Below, one piece after another: positions 5,921-12,731 of a stretch of DNA of 15,665 bases. A program made the translations under genes and the position numbers. Source of the DNA: Acidimicrobium sp. UBA3029 (GTDB taxonomy: Bacteria > Actinomycetota > Acidimicrobiia > Acidimicrobiales > Ilumatobacteraceae); assembly GCA_002367695.1 (NCBI GenBank), contig DFDK01000080.1:971-16635 (forward strand). The letters run 5' to 3'. Within the stretch, counting starts at the first letter, position 1; every line of letters begins with the position of its first letter. The notes beneath the pieces were generated by a model. The model ran no database searches, had not been told where the DNA came from, and worked only from the letters and a program-made list of their open reading frames with translations.

Positions 5921-7198
5921 ATGCACACTGCATCAGACGTATTCCATGGCGCACCGTCAGACATTTCTTCAAGCATCGATTACCTCGATGCGTTTCATAA
6001 CAACACCAGCACCGAGCCAGAAGTGCGCCTCGCGCTCACACATGTTGCATCTATGCAATCCTGGCTCGACCACCACAAAGTGCAATTGACTCGCCAATTA
6101 TTGGCGCTTGCATCCACCACTCCGTCCATCGTGCCCCAACAAGTGCTCGCAACCATCGGCAACATCTCGCGCATCGATGCATTCCGTGAGGTCAATCGCG
6201 CCAATACCTTGCAACAATTCCCTGCTCTCGAGCAGGCATTTGTAGACGGCCGCATTTCTTCTGCCCACATTGACGCGATCACGCGAGTTGCATTTCATCT
6301 CGATGACTCTGCGCGCCAACAACTCACCGACCGCGGGGCTTGGATCAACACCATTGCCACTCATGCCACTCCCGACAATTTTGCCCGTGCATTAAAGAGT
6401 GAAGTTGCTCGCATTCACAACGACGATGGCGTAAGCATTCTCGAGCGCCAGCGCACCGACATCACCCTCAAGCATTGGGTCGATCGCGAGTCAGGCATGT
6501 TTTGTGTCAACGGCCGACTCGACCCCGAGAGCGGTCTTCGCTTCATTGGCCGGATCGACAACACTGTCGAACAGCTCTTTCACGCAGCGGTGCCAACCAA
6601 CTGCCCCACCGATGACCGCAAGCACGGTCATCTTGCAGCACTTGCGCTTGTTGCACTCGTCGACGGATCCGCTCTCTCGAGTTCATCACCCAACTCACGC
6701 GCCGAAGTTTCAGTGGTCATCGATTTGCAAACGCTCACCCATGGCTTGCACGACAAGTCAGTGATTCACACAGGTCATGATGTCGAATTGCCGATCGAGA
6801 CAATTCGGCGCATGGCGTGTGAGGCCGAGATCATTCCTGTTGTCCTCAACTCAAAGGGTGTCGTACTCGACATCGGTCGCGCCTCGCGCCTCGCCACTCG
6901 CTATCAACGCAAGGCACTCGAGGTCATGTACCCAACATGTGCCATTGCACATTGCGATATCCCTAATGCTCAGTGCCAGCCGCACCACATTCGTTATTGG
7001 CGCGATGATGGCACCACCGACATGCACAATCTCATACCCCTGTGCCCCGAGCACCACCGCTGCGTGCACGAAGGCGGTTGGAAGTTGTCACTGCATGGCG
7101 AGTCTCGCCAACTCTGCCTCACTTATCCCGACGGCAGGTCGCTCACGTCGTCTCCGACCGATACAGCGCGGAAGGATTTGTTGTATGACATATCGTGA
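5921..7198 (+). CDS. DUF222 / 13E12-family protein with C-terminal HNH endonuclease domain
   Basis: This 425-residue protein has the two-part architecture of the actinobacterial DUF222 (13E12 repeat) family. An alpha-helical N-terminal region (about 20-300) includes the characteristic FVDGRISSAHIDAI segment (107-120). It is followed by an HNH nuclease module (about 325-395). The module shows a Cys340/Cys345 pair, PHHIRYW with His355-356, Asn370 in HNLIPLC, Cys375 and HHRCVH (378-383). These give a complete HNH set plus the usual zinc-binding cysteines, so it is probably catalytically intact. The start ATG follows AGGGGA at suitable spacing. These proteins occur in many copies in actinobacteria and serve as prophage integration targets in M. 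tuberculosis; their biological role is not settled. No intein, intron or transposase is visible around it. Confidence 0.88.
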   Translation: MHTASDVFHGAPSDISSSIDYLDAFHNNTSTEPEVRLALTHVASMQSWLDHHKVQLTRQLLALASTTPSIVPQQVLATIGNISRIDAFREVNRANTLQQFPALEQAFVDGRISSAHIDAITRVAFHLDDSARQQLTDRGAWINTIATHATPDNFARALKSEVARIHNDDGVSILERQRTDITLKHWVDRESGMFCVNGRLDPESGLRFIGRIDNTVEQLFHAAVPTNCPTDDRKHGHLAALALVALVDGSALSSSSPNSRAEVSVVIDLQTLTHGLHDKSVIHTGHDVELPIETIRRMACEAEIIPVVLNSKGVVLDIGRASRLATRYQRKALEVMYPTCAIAHCDIPNAQCQPHHIRYWRDDGTTDMHNLIPLCPEHHRCVHEGGWKLSLHGESRQLCLTYPDGRSLTSSPTDTARKDLLYDIS

Positions 7199-7211
7199 TA
7201 CATTGAACTGT
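7199..7211 (+). promoter_or_regulatory. Candidate -10 element for leaderless transcription of the antitoxin
   Basis: TACATT (7199-7204) fits the actinobacterial TANNNT -10 pattern, and its last base lies seven nucleotides before the A of the antitoxin ATG at 7212. There is no Shine-Dalgarno sequence there. This is the geometry of a leaderless mRNA starting at the ATG. A -35 is weak (TTGTTG at 7178-7183, inside the upstream gene). Confidence 0.4.
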
Positions 7212-7445
7212 ATGCCCGATCTCATCTCGGTTCGCCTTGACACAACCACGCGACGCGCATTGATCAAGTTGCAACAAATGGGTTTGTCGCAATCCGATGC
7301 AATACGAATGGCGATACAAGATGCAGCATCGGCCTTGCGTGAACCAAAGAAGCTGGCCGCCGAAATGGCTGCACTGGAAGCCAACCCAACAGACAGAGCT
7401 GAAATGTTGCTGATAGCAAAATTCATGGAGGATCTCAGTGAATAG
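7212..7445 (+). CDS. Ribbon-helix-helix antitoxin (MazE-like) of a MazEF-type pair
   Basis: This 77-residue protein starts MPDLISVRLD, a beta-strand typical of ribbon-helix-helix DNA-binding proteins. Two helices follow (about 11-23 and 26-41, the second beginning SQSDAIRMAI). The acidic, flexible C-terminal part (about 45-77) would bind and block the toxin. Upstream in-frame codons reach back to 6777 but lie inside the HNH gene in another frame and show no start signal, so ATG 7212 is preferred. The last 8 nt overlap the toxin gene, giving translational coupling with the antitoxin first. Such antitoxins usually repress their own promoter. It belongs to the RHH class that pairs with MazF, VapC and ParE toxins; the exact subfamily is uncertain. 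Confidence 0.85.
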   Translation: MPDLISVRLDTTTRRALIKLQQMGLSQSDAIRMAIQDAASALREPKKLAAEMAALEANPTDRAEMLLIAKFMEDLSE

Positions 7446-7755
7446 GGGTGATATCCATGTTTTCAATCCCCCGAAAAATGGCAAGCATGAAATTCACGGA
7501 AAACGATTTGCAGTCGTAATTCAGTCAGACAGCCTGGCAAATCGATCCGTGATCATCGTCGCTCCAACATCCCAAAGTGCTCGAGAGGCTTCAATCCGAC
7601 CCGACATCCTTGTGCACCAGCAGTCAACCAAAGTACTTGTTGAACAAATGAGTGCAATTTCGATAGAACGTTTAGGCAAGAAGATTGGTCGCGTAGAAAT
7701 TGACGAACAGTGGGCAATTGATGATGCAATCCAAGCAGTGCTGGGAATCAATTAA
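7438..7755 (+). CDS. mazF: MazF/PemK-family endoribonuclease toxin
   Basis: MazF toxins cut RNA at short sequence motifs and stop translation. This 105-residue protein has the family's beginning RGDIHVF (3-9), KRFAVVIQS (22-30), VAPTSQ (41-46) with Thr44 near the active-site position, and VLVEQMSAISIERLGKKIGR (67-86), matching the usual VLxDQ...RLGKxIGR block with Glu in place of the common Asp. Arg23 is the likely catalytic arginine. The start is GTG at 7438, overlapping the antitoxin end by 8 nt. A strong GGAGG (7427-7431) six bases upstream supports it, so the toxin has a good ribosome binding site while the antitoxin appears leaderless. The length is typical and no damage is visible. The pair should be a working toxin-antitoxin module. 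Confidence 0.92.
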   Translation: MNRGDIHVFNPPKNGKHEIHGKRFAVVIQSDSLANRSVIIVAPTSQSAREASIRPDILVHQQSTKVLVEQMSAISIERLGKKIGRVEIDEQWAIDDAIQAVLGIN

Positions 7756-7768
7756 ACACCAAACGCGG

Positions 7769-7797
7769 TTGCAGTGGAGAGCAGACTTGGCTATGGT
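7769..7797 (+). promoter_or_regulatory. Candidate promoter for fbiC
   Basis: TTGCAG (7769-7774), a 17-bp spacer and TATGGT (7792-7797) lie just after the toxin gene. The -10 fits TANNNT and the -35 keeps TTG. Transcription would start near 7804-7806 and leave a leader of almost 100 nt before the preferred fbiC start. The call rests on pattern and position only. Confidence 0.4.
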
Positions 7798-7823
7798 GGG
7801 GCTCGCACGACAATTAAGAGAAA

Positions 7824-7880
7824 CTTCACCTCTCTAACACGGTGAAGCAACTTGGTCGGGCGCTGGCAATCCAACTTCAC
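7824..7880 (+). promoter_or_regulatory. Two mutually exclusive hairpins in the fbiC leader
   Basis: Hairpin A pairs CTTCACC (7824-7830) with GGTGAAG (7841-7847), a perfect 7-bp stem with a 10-nt loop. Hairpin B uses the same GTGAAG (7842-7847) plus TTGG (7852-7855) to pair with CCAA plus CTTCAC (7871-7880), giving 6+4 bp with a 4-nt bulge (CAAC). Both cannot form at once. The GGAGGG ribosome binding site follows at 7891. This arrangement resembles a switch between two RNA conformations, but no known riboswitch class is recognisable and no U-run terminator is present. Any effect would most likely be on translation. Confidence 0.4.
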
Positions 7881-7890
7881 TACAACCCAC

Positions 7891-7904
7891 GGAGGGTTCA
7901 GTTG
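7891..7904 (+). promoter_or_regulatory. Strong ribosome binding site that sets a TTG start for fbiC
   Basis: GGAGGG (7891-7896) lies five bases before TTG at 7902. The alternative in-frame GTG at 7842 has no Shine-Dalgarno sequence, lies inside a hairpin arm, and would add 20 residues that look unlike a protein domain. The TTG start is therefore preferred. Confidence 0.75.
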
Positions 7905-10310
7905 TCGATACATCAGCGCATACTTGAAACACCCCTCGATCAGTTATTGACTGAAGCACGCGAAGTGCGTGACCTGCAGTTTGGAAGCCGGGTCACATAC
8001 TCGCCAAAGGTTTTCATTCCACTGACCATGCTGTGCCGCGATAAGTGTGGCTACTGCACATTTGCTCAGCCGCCAGCACGACTCGAAAACCCATATCTAT
8101 CCGCCGATCAGGTTTTGGCAATTGCCAAGCAAGGTGCAAAATCCGGATGTCACGAAGCGCTCTTCACATTGGGTGAGCGCCCGGAGTTGCGTTACGACGT
8201 AGCCGCCGAATGGTTAAAAGCAAATGGCTTCGACTCAACCGTGCACTACTTGCACGACATGGCAGCACTCGTACTAAAAGAAACTGGCTTGTTGCCGCAT
8301 GCCAATGCCGGCGCGTTGTATAAAGACGAATTGGCAATGTTGCGCAGCGTTTCGCCGTCACAGGGCATGATGATCGAATCTTTGCGTGATGATCTTGACT
8401 GCCATCGGGGTGCACCCGACAAAGTTCCGCAACGCCGGCTCGACACACTCGAGTGGGCTGGCGAACTCAAGATTCCATTTACCACCGGCATCTTGGTGGG
8501 CATTGGAGAAACTCGCGAAGATCGCATCAACGCGCTCGAAGCAATCGCCGCGTCACACGCACGTCACGGTCACGTGCAAGAAGTGATCGTGCAAAACTTT
8601 TTGCCAAAGCCACGAACTGGAATGCAACACGAAGCACCATGTCCGCAAGATGAATACCTATGGTCGATTGCGGCTGCGCGTATCATCTTGCCGCCAAGTA
8701 TTCACTTGCAAGCACCACCAAACCTGAGTGACGACTTTGGCATTTTGCTCGACGCAGGCATCGACGATTGGGGTGGCGTTTCGCCGATCACAGCAGACCA
8801 TGTCAACCCAGAACGCCCATGGCCAGCGCTCGACAAACTACGCATAGTCACTGAAGCTCGGGGCAAAGCACTAGCACCTCGTCTCACTATCTATCCAGAG
8901 TTTGCAATCAACCCAACAGTATGGGTCGATGATGCTTTGCACTTCCCTGTTATGGATCGCAGCGATGCCGAAGGCTTGGGTCGTGACGATCCGGGTCAGG
9001 TGTGGCCAGAAAAAGTTACAGCAGCAGATGTGGTGCAAGACGGTGCCGAAGTTATTTTGATTGGCCATCGCTCAACACAGTGGTACTCGGGCGCAAATAA
9101 TCCGCCACCTTCACTAATTGGCACAAAACACGATGGCACACCATTTGACGAAGTTGATGTCGACCAACTGCGCGGACCAGTCGCAGAAATCTTGCGCGGA
9201 GTAGCACTTGGTCATCGCATTAATGAAGCCGAGATCGTCACACTTTTTAGCGCTCGCGGTAAAGAAGTGCGTGCTATTGCAAAAGTGGCTGACGACTTGC
9301 GCAAACAAGTTGTTGGCGACGCGATTACGTGGGTACACAATCGCAATATCAACTACACCAACGTGTGTACGTTCAAGTGCAAGTTCTGCGGATTCTCTAA
9401 AGGACCTCTCTCGCTCAACTTGCGCGGCACTCCGTACTTGCTCACGCTCGACGACATCGCCAATCGCGCACGCGAGGCATGGGATTTAGGCGCTACTGAG
9501 GTCACTTTGCAGGGTGGCATTCATCCAGACTTTGACGGCGACTATTACATCGATGTCACGCGTGCAGTTAAAGACGCGGTGCCCGACATGCATGTGCACG
9601 GTTTCACTGCACTCGAAGTCACCGAAGGTGCCAAGCGCCTCAAAGAACCGTTGCACAACTACATCATGCGGCTCAAAGAAGTCGGTCTTGCATCACTCCC
9701 AGGCACCGCCGCCGAAATATTGGACGACGATATTCGTGCAATCTTGTGCCCAGACAAGATCAATACCGAAGAGTGGCTCGAGTGCCACCAAGTCGCCCAC
9801 GAAGCTGGATTGCGCTCGAACATCACCATCATGTTTGGATCTGTTGAACACCCATTGAGCTGGGCCAAGCACATCGTGCGAACTCGCGCATTACAAGCAC
9901 AAACTGGCGGCTTCACCGAATTTGTCGGTCTGCCATTCGTACACATGGCATCACCTATTTATTTGCAGCACAAATCTCGCCGTGGTCCGACGTTTAGGGA
10001 AACGCTGCTGATGCATGCAATTGCACGCATCGCATACCACGGCCTGATCGACAACATTCAGGTGTCGTGGACAAAGATTGGCCCGATCGGCGCTGCACAA
10101 TTGTTGCAAGCCGGATGCAATGACATGGGCGGCACATTGATGAACGAAAACATTTCGCGCGCTGCAGGTGCAAGCCACGGTCAGGGCATGACCGAAGATG
10201 CGTTTCGCGCCATCACCGAGCCAATTGGTCGTTCGCTTTTACAACGCAACACAACTTATGGTCGCCCCGACCGCGAACCAGCACGAAAAGGTGCTGTGTT
10301 AACTATCTAA
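7902..10310 (+). CDS. fbiC: FO synthase, fused CofG-CofH (FbiC)
   Basis: FbiC makes 7,8-didemethyl-8-hydroxy-5-deazariboflavin (FO), the chromophore of coenzyme F420, from tyrosine and 5-amino-6-ribitylaminouracil. The protein of about 802 residues holds two radical SAM modules. Their CX3CX2C clusters are Cys45/49/52 (MLCRDKCGYC) and Cys489/493/496 (NVCTFKCKFC). The N-terminal half is CofG-like, with KVFIPLTMLC, EALFTLGERPE and the GILVGIGE segment. The C-terminal half is CofH-like, with NRNINYTNVCTFKC, VTLQGGIHPD, FTALEV and SWTKIG. This fusion is typical of actinobacteria; archaea and cyanobacteria use two proteins. The start is taken as TTG 7902 because of the GGAGGG upstream. The gene is alone in its transcription unit behind a structured leader, and converges with ribF with 11 bp between stops. 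Both active-site clusters are intact. Confidence 0.96.
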   Translation: MSIHQRILETPLDQLLTEAREVRDLQFGSRVTYSPKVFIPLTMLCRDKCGYCTFAQPPARLENPYLSADQVLAIAKQGAKSGCHEALFTLGERPELRYDVAAEWLKANGFDSTVHYLHDMAALVLKETGLLPHANAGALYKDELAMLRSVSPSQGMMIESLRDDLDCHRGAPDKVPQRRLDTLEWAGELKIPFTTGILVGIGETREDRINALEAIAASHARHGHVQEVIVQNFLPKPRTGMQHEAPCPQDEYLWSIAAARIILPPSIHLQAPPNLSDDFGILLDAGIDDWGGVSPITADHVNPERPWPALDKLRIVTEARGKALAPRLTIYPEFAINPTVWVDDALHFPVMDRSDAEGLGRDDPGQVWPEKVTAADVVQDGAEVILIGHRSTQWYSGANNPPPSLIGTKHDGTPFDEVDVDQLRGPVAEILRGVALGHRINEAEIVTLFSARGKEVRAIAKVADDLRKQVVGDAITWVHNRNINYTNVCTFKCKFCGFSKGPLSLNLRGTPYLLTLDDIANRAREAWDLGATEVTLQGGIHPDFDGDYYIDVTRAVKDAVPDMHVHGFTALEVTEGAKRLKEPLHNYIMRLKEVGLASLPGTAAEILDDDIRAILCPDKINTEEWLECHQVAHEAGLRSNITIMFGSVEHPLSWAKHIVRTRALQAQTGGFTEFVGLPFVHMASPIYLQHKSRRGPTFRETLLMHAIARIAYHGLIDNIQVSWTKIGPIGAAQLLQAGCNDMGGTLMNENISRAAGASHGQGMTEDAFRAITEPIGRSLLQRNTTYGRPDREPARKGAVLTI

Positions 10311-10321
10311 TTTCGGAGCAA

Positions 10322-11260
10322 TTATTTCGTTGAGGCGCGTGCGGCCGCAACATCTAGTTGTAACTGTGCCTTGATCGATTCAAGGCCATCAAACTTACGT
10401 TCACTGCGCAAAAAGTGTTCAAACGTGACGCGTACATGTTCGCCATACAAGTCACCATCAAAGTCGAGTAGGTGGGCTTCGAGCAGCGAGTGGTCGGCAT
10501 GCTCAAAAAACGTTGGTCGACGACCGAGGTTGATTGCACACGCGTGTACCGAACCATCCCCACACGTGAAATGACCGGCATACACACCATCGGCCGGCAA
10601 ACACATTGCATTCGGGACTTCTACGTTGGCAGTAGGAAAACCAAGTGTGCGACCTCGCTTATCGCCCGTGACGACAACACCCCGAGCCTCAAATGGCCGC
10701 CCCAACAACGTATTGGCCACCACCACTTGACCGCCCGCCAACGCACGGCGAATGGAGGTTGAACTCACTGGCTCTTCTACCCCGTCCGGGCGGGTAATCA
10801 ACTTGACTGGTTCGACTTGAAAATCAAATTGCTTGCCAAGTTCGCGCAGCATTGCAACATTGCCACCCCGATTGAAACCAAAATGAAAATCTTCGCCCAC
10901 TACTACCACTTGGGCTCGCAAAGCATCTACAAGAACTCGCTTCACAAACAAGGCTGGGTCTTCGGTTGATCGTTCCCTGTTAAATTCAACAACAAGTGTC
11001 GCATCGATGCCCGTCTGCTGTAGGAGTTCGAGTTTCTGATCTAGATCAGTAAGCAACTTTGGTGCAGACTCTGGCCGCACAACCGATGCAGGGTGTTTAT
11101 CAAAGGTGACAACAACGCTTTGGCAACCCAACTGCTGTGCATCTTTTCTTACTTGACCGATCACAGCCTGATGACCACGATGCACACCGTCATAAGCACC
11201 GATCGTTACCACCGAACGCATCGAGTTATCGCTCGGTTGATTATCACGGATTACTTGCAT
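10322..11260 (-). CDS. ribF: Bifunctional riboflavin kinase / FAD synthetase (RibF)
   Basis: RibF phosphorylates riboflavin to FMN and adenylates FMN to FAD. The N-terminal nucleotidyltransferase half holds GAYDGVHRGH (21-30), VVGEDFHFGFNRGG (120-133) and SSTSIRRAL (166-174). The C-terminal riboflavin kinase half begins GVVVTGDKRGRTLGFPTANV (194-213), where Thr210 and Asn212 match the PTAN metal-binding motif. It also shows GVYAG (225-229), NLGRRPTF and EAHLLDFDG with the likely catalytic Glu261. The 312-residue length is normal. The ATG at 11260 lies six bases after the truB stop without a clear Shine-Dalgarno sequence, suggesting translational coupling. A second Met at residue 14 is just before the first motif and is a possible alternative start. 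The gene ends a three-gene minus-strand unit rbfA-truB-ribF. Confidence 0.96.
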   Translation of the reverse strand: MQVIRDNQPSDNSMRSVVTIGAYDGVHRGHQAVIGQVRKDAQQLGCQSVVVTFDKHPASVVRPESAPKLLTDLDQKLELLQQTGIDATLVVEFNRERSTEDPALFVKRVLVDALRAQVVVVGEDFHFGFNRGGNVAMLRELGKQFDFQVEPVKLITRPDGVEEPVSSTSIRRALAGGQVVVANTLLGRPFEARGVVVTGDKRGRTLGFPTANVEVPNAMCLPADGVYAGHFTCGDGSVHACAINLGRRPTFFEHADHSLLEAHLLDFDGDLYGEHVRVTFEHFLRSERKFDGLESIKAQLQLDVAAARASTK

Positions 11261-11266
11261 GGCTTT

Positions 11267-12160
11267 TTACGCTATCGCTTCAGCTAAAACCACCGTGGGT
11301 TTAGCCCGCGTGGCATCCACTCGGCCATGACTTTCAAAAACGTCGTACACACCGAGCAATATGCCCTGCTCATCGACAATTGCCCATGGGGCACTTTGCT
11401 TCCATGCCGGCAACACTCGCCCATGGCGCACCATGTCGGCGGTTGGGGCATCCACAATTATTTGAGTCATTGACCTCAACGCAGTGATTGGAGATAACAA
11501 CACCGCAGACTCTGGCGAATGTGATTCGGCAATCGTGAAATCACCGATTGAGGTGCGCTTGAGGTTGCGCAAATGTGCGCCACCGCCCAACAGAGTTCCA
11601 AGATCTGCGGCAAGCGTGCGCACATAGGTGCCAGATGAAACGCTGACAACTATGCGCACGACAAGTGGATCATCAGTTGGCTGGACATCAAACGAGTGCA
11701 CGGTCACTGGCCGTTCCTTGCGCTCGATCTCAATACCTTCGCGGGCAAGTTCGTGCAATCGCTTGCCATCGACACGAATTGCCGAGACCATCGGTGGTAT
11801 TTGCAAAATTTCTCCAGTCAGCTTTGCGGCTGCAAGTTGAATCTGCTCAATTGTGATCCCGGCCATGTCATGACGAGCAGTTACTTCGCCCGCCGAGTCG
11901 AGCGTGTTGGTCTCTATCCCAAACACAACTTCGGCCTCATATGTTTTATCCATACCACTCAAAAATTGCATCAGTCGCGTTACATAACCCACACCAACAA
12001 GTAGCACGCCAGTTGCATCTGGGTCGAGCGTGCCAGCGTGACCAATGCGTCTCTCACCCAGTAACTTGCGCATCTGATTTACAACGTCGTGGCTTGTCAC
12101 TCCTGCTGGCTTGTCGATGATTGCCAAACCGTGCACGGTTGGTGGACGGCGACGTGCCAC
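11267..12160 (-). CDS. truB: tRNA pseudouridine-55 synthase (TruB)
   Basis: TruB isomerises uridine 55 in the T-loop of tRNAs to pseudouridine. The 297 residues start with a short basic stretch. HGLAIIDKPAGVTSHDVV (10-27) follows, then GHAGTLDPDATGVLLVGVG (40-58), which holds the catalytic Asp46. KTYEAEVVFGIETNTLD and RVDGKRLHELAREG are further family blocks. The C-terminal 60 or so residues form the small accessory domain. The start is GTG at 12160, two bases after the rbfA stop, and ribF follows after six bases, so the three genes form one tight operon. The order rbfA-truB-ribF is widespread in bacteria. No disruption is seen. Confidence 0.97.
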   Translation of the reverse strand: MARRRPPTVHGLAIIDKPAGVTSHDVVNQMRKLLGERRIGHAGTLDPDATGVLLVGVGYVTRLMQFLSGMDKTYEAEVVFGIETNTLDSAGEVTARHDMAGITIEQIQLAAAKLTGEILQIPPMVSAIRVDGKRLHELAREGIEIERKERPVTVHSFDVQPTDDPLVVRIVVSVSSGTYVRTLAADLGTLLGGGAHLRNLKRTSIGDFTIAESHSPESAVLLSPITALRSMTQIIVDAPTADMVRHGRVLPAWKQSAPWAIVDEQGILLGVYDVFESHGRVDATRAKPTVVLAEAIA

Positions 12161-12162
12161 GA

Positions 12163-12669
12163 CTACTCGCTGTCAAGATTACGAGTATGCATTGGATCAT
12201 TGCGCAACACTTCGTCAATGCGGGCTGCAGCACGAATGCCATCGTCTGGACGAAACTCGAGAATTGGTGTGCGTCGAGCATGAATCTGTTTGGCAATTGC
12301 TGATTGCAATCGTTTACGATTCTCATTCAAGGCTTCCAGAATTCGTTTGTCACCCTCTTCGCCCTGCAGGGAGTCGTAATAAACGATTCCACGATTCATC
12401 TCTGAGTCGACATCGATTGAGGTCACCGTGACAAATGCGAGACGATCGTCATCGATGCGCACAAGTTCCTCAGCAACTACTTCGCGCACCGTTTCACTGA
12501 TACGTGCCGCGCGCGGATAACTGTGTTTGCGGCTATTCGCCCTACCCCCAGATTTGCCGGCAGATTTGCCTGCCGGTTTGCTGCGTGACTGACCGCCAGA
12601 CTTGCCACCAGATCGACCGTCACCACCACCGTCGCCGCGTCCGCTCGAACCACGTTCTCGTCTTGTCAT
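12163..12669 (-). CDS. rbfA: Ribosome-binding factor A with a Gly/Ser/Lys/Arg-rich N-terminal extension
   Basis: RbfA is a KH-type protein that binds the immature 30S subunit and helps process the 5' end of 16S rRNA. The core (about 52-155) has PRAARISETVREVVAEEL, FVTVTSIDVDSEM and ARRTPILEFRPDDGI. Before the core lie about 48 residues of low complexity (SGGKSGG, KPAGKSAGKSGG) that standard RbfA proteins of about 120-130 residues lack. No in-frame ATG, GTG or TTG exists between the first Met and the core, so the extension must be translated unless initiation is unusual. The start ATG is at 12669. infB, the common upstream neighbour, is absent; rbfA is instead divergent from leuS with 62 bp between. 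Confidence 0.95.
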   Translation of the reverse strand: MTRRERGSSGRGDGGGDGRSGGKSGGQSRSKPAGKSAGKSGGRANSRKHSYPRAARISETVREVVAEELVRIDDDRLAFVTVTSIDVDSEMNRGIVYYDSLQGEEGDKRILEALNENRKRLQSAIAKQIHARRTPILEFRPDDGIRAAARIDEVLRNDPMHTRNLDSE

Positions 12670-12694
12670 CGTGATCCCGCCTTTTGCCTCTCCA

Positions 12695-12722
12695 TTGAAA
12701 CCGTGCTTCTCTCATCTACGAT
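12695..12722 (+). promoter_or_regulatory. Candidate sigma-70-type promoter for leuS
   Basis: TTGAAA (12695-12700), a 16-bp spacer and TACGAT (12717-12722) lie immediately before leuS. Both hexamers are close to consensus. Transcription would start only a few bases before, or at, the ATG at 12732, so the mRNA would be leaderless or almost so. A GGAGG at 12725-12729 is only two bases from the ATG, too close for normal use. Confidence 0.5.
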
Positions 12723-12731
12723 ACGGAGGCG

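Noticed and set aside
6777..7211. An extended N-terminus of the antitoxin, reaching back into the HNH gene
   Set aside because: That part overlaps the well-supported HNH coding sequence in another frame. The ribbon-helix-helix fold begins at ATG 7212, which has a promoter-like element directly upstream.
7842..7901. A GTG start giving FbiC 20 more residues
   Set aside because: It has no ribosome binding site and lies in a hairpin arm, whereas TTG 7902 follows GGAGGG at ideal spacing.
10311..10321. A bidirectional terminator between the convergent fbiC and ribF
   Set aside because: Only 11 bp separate the stops and no hairpin with a T-run is visible there.
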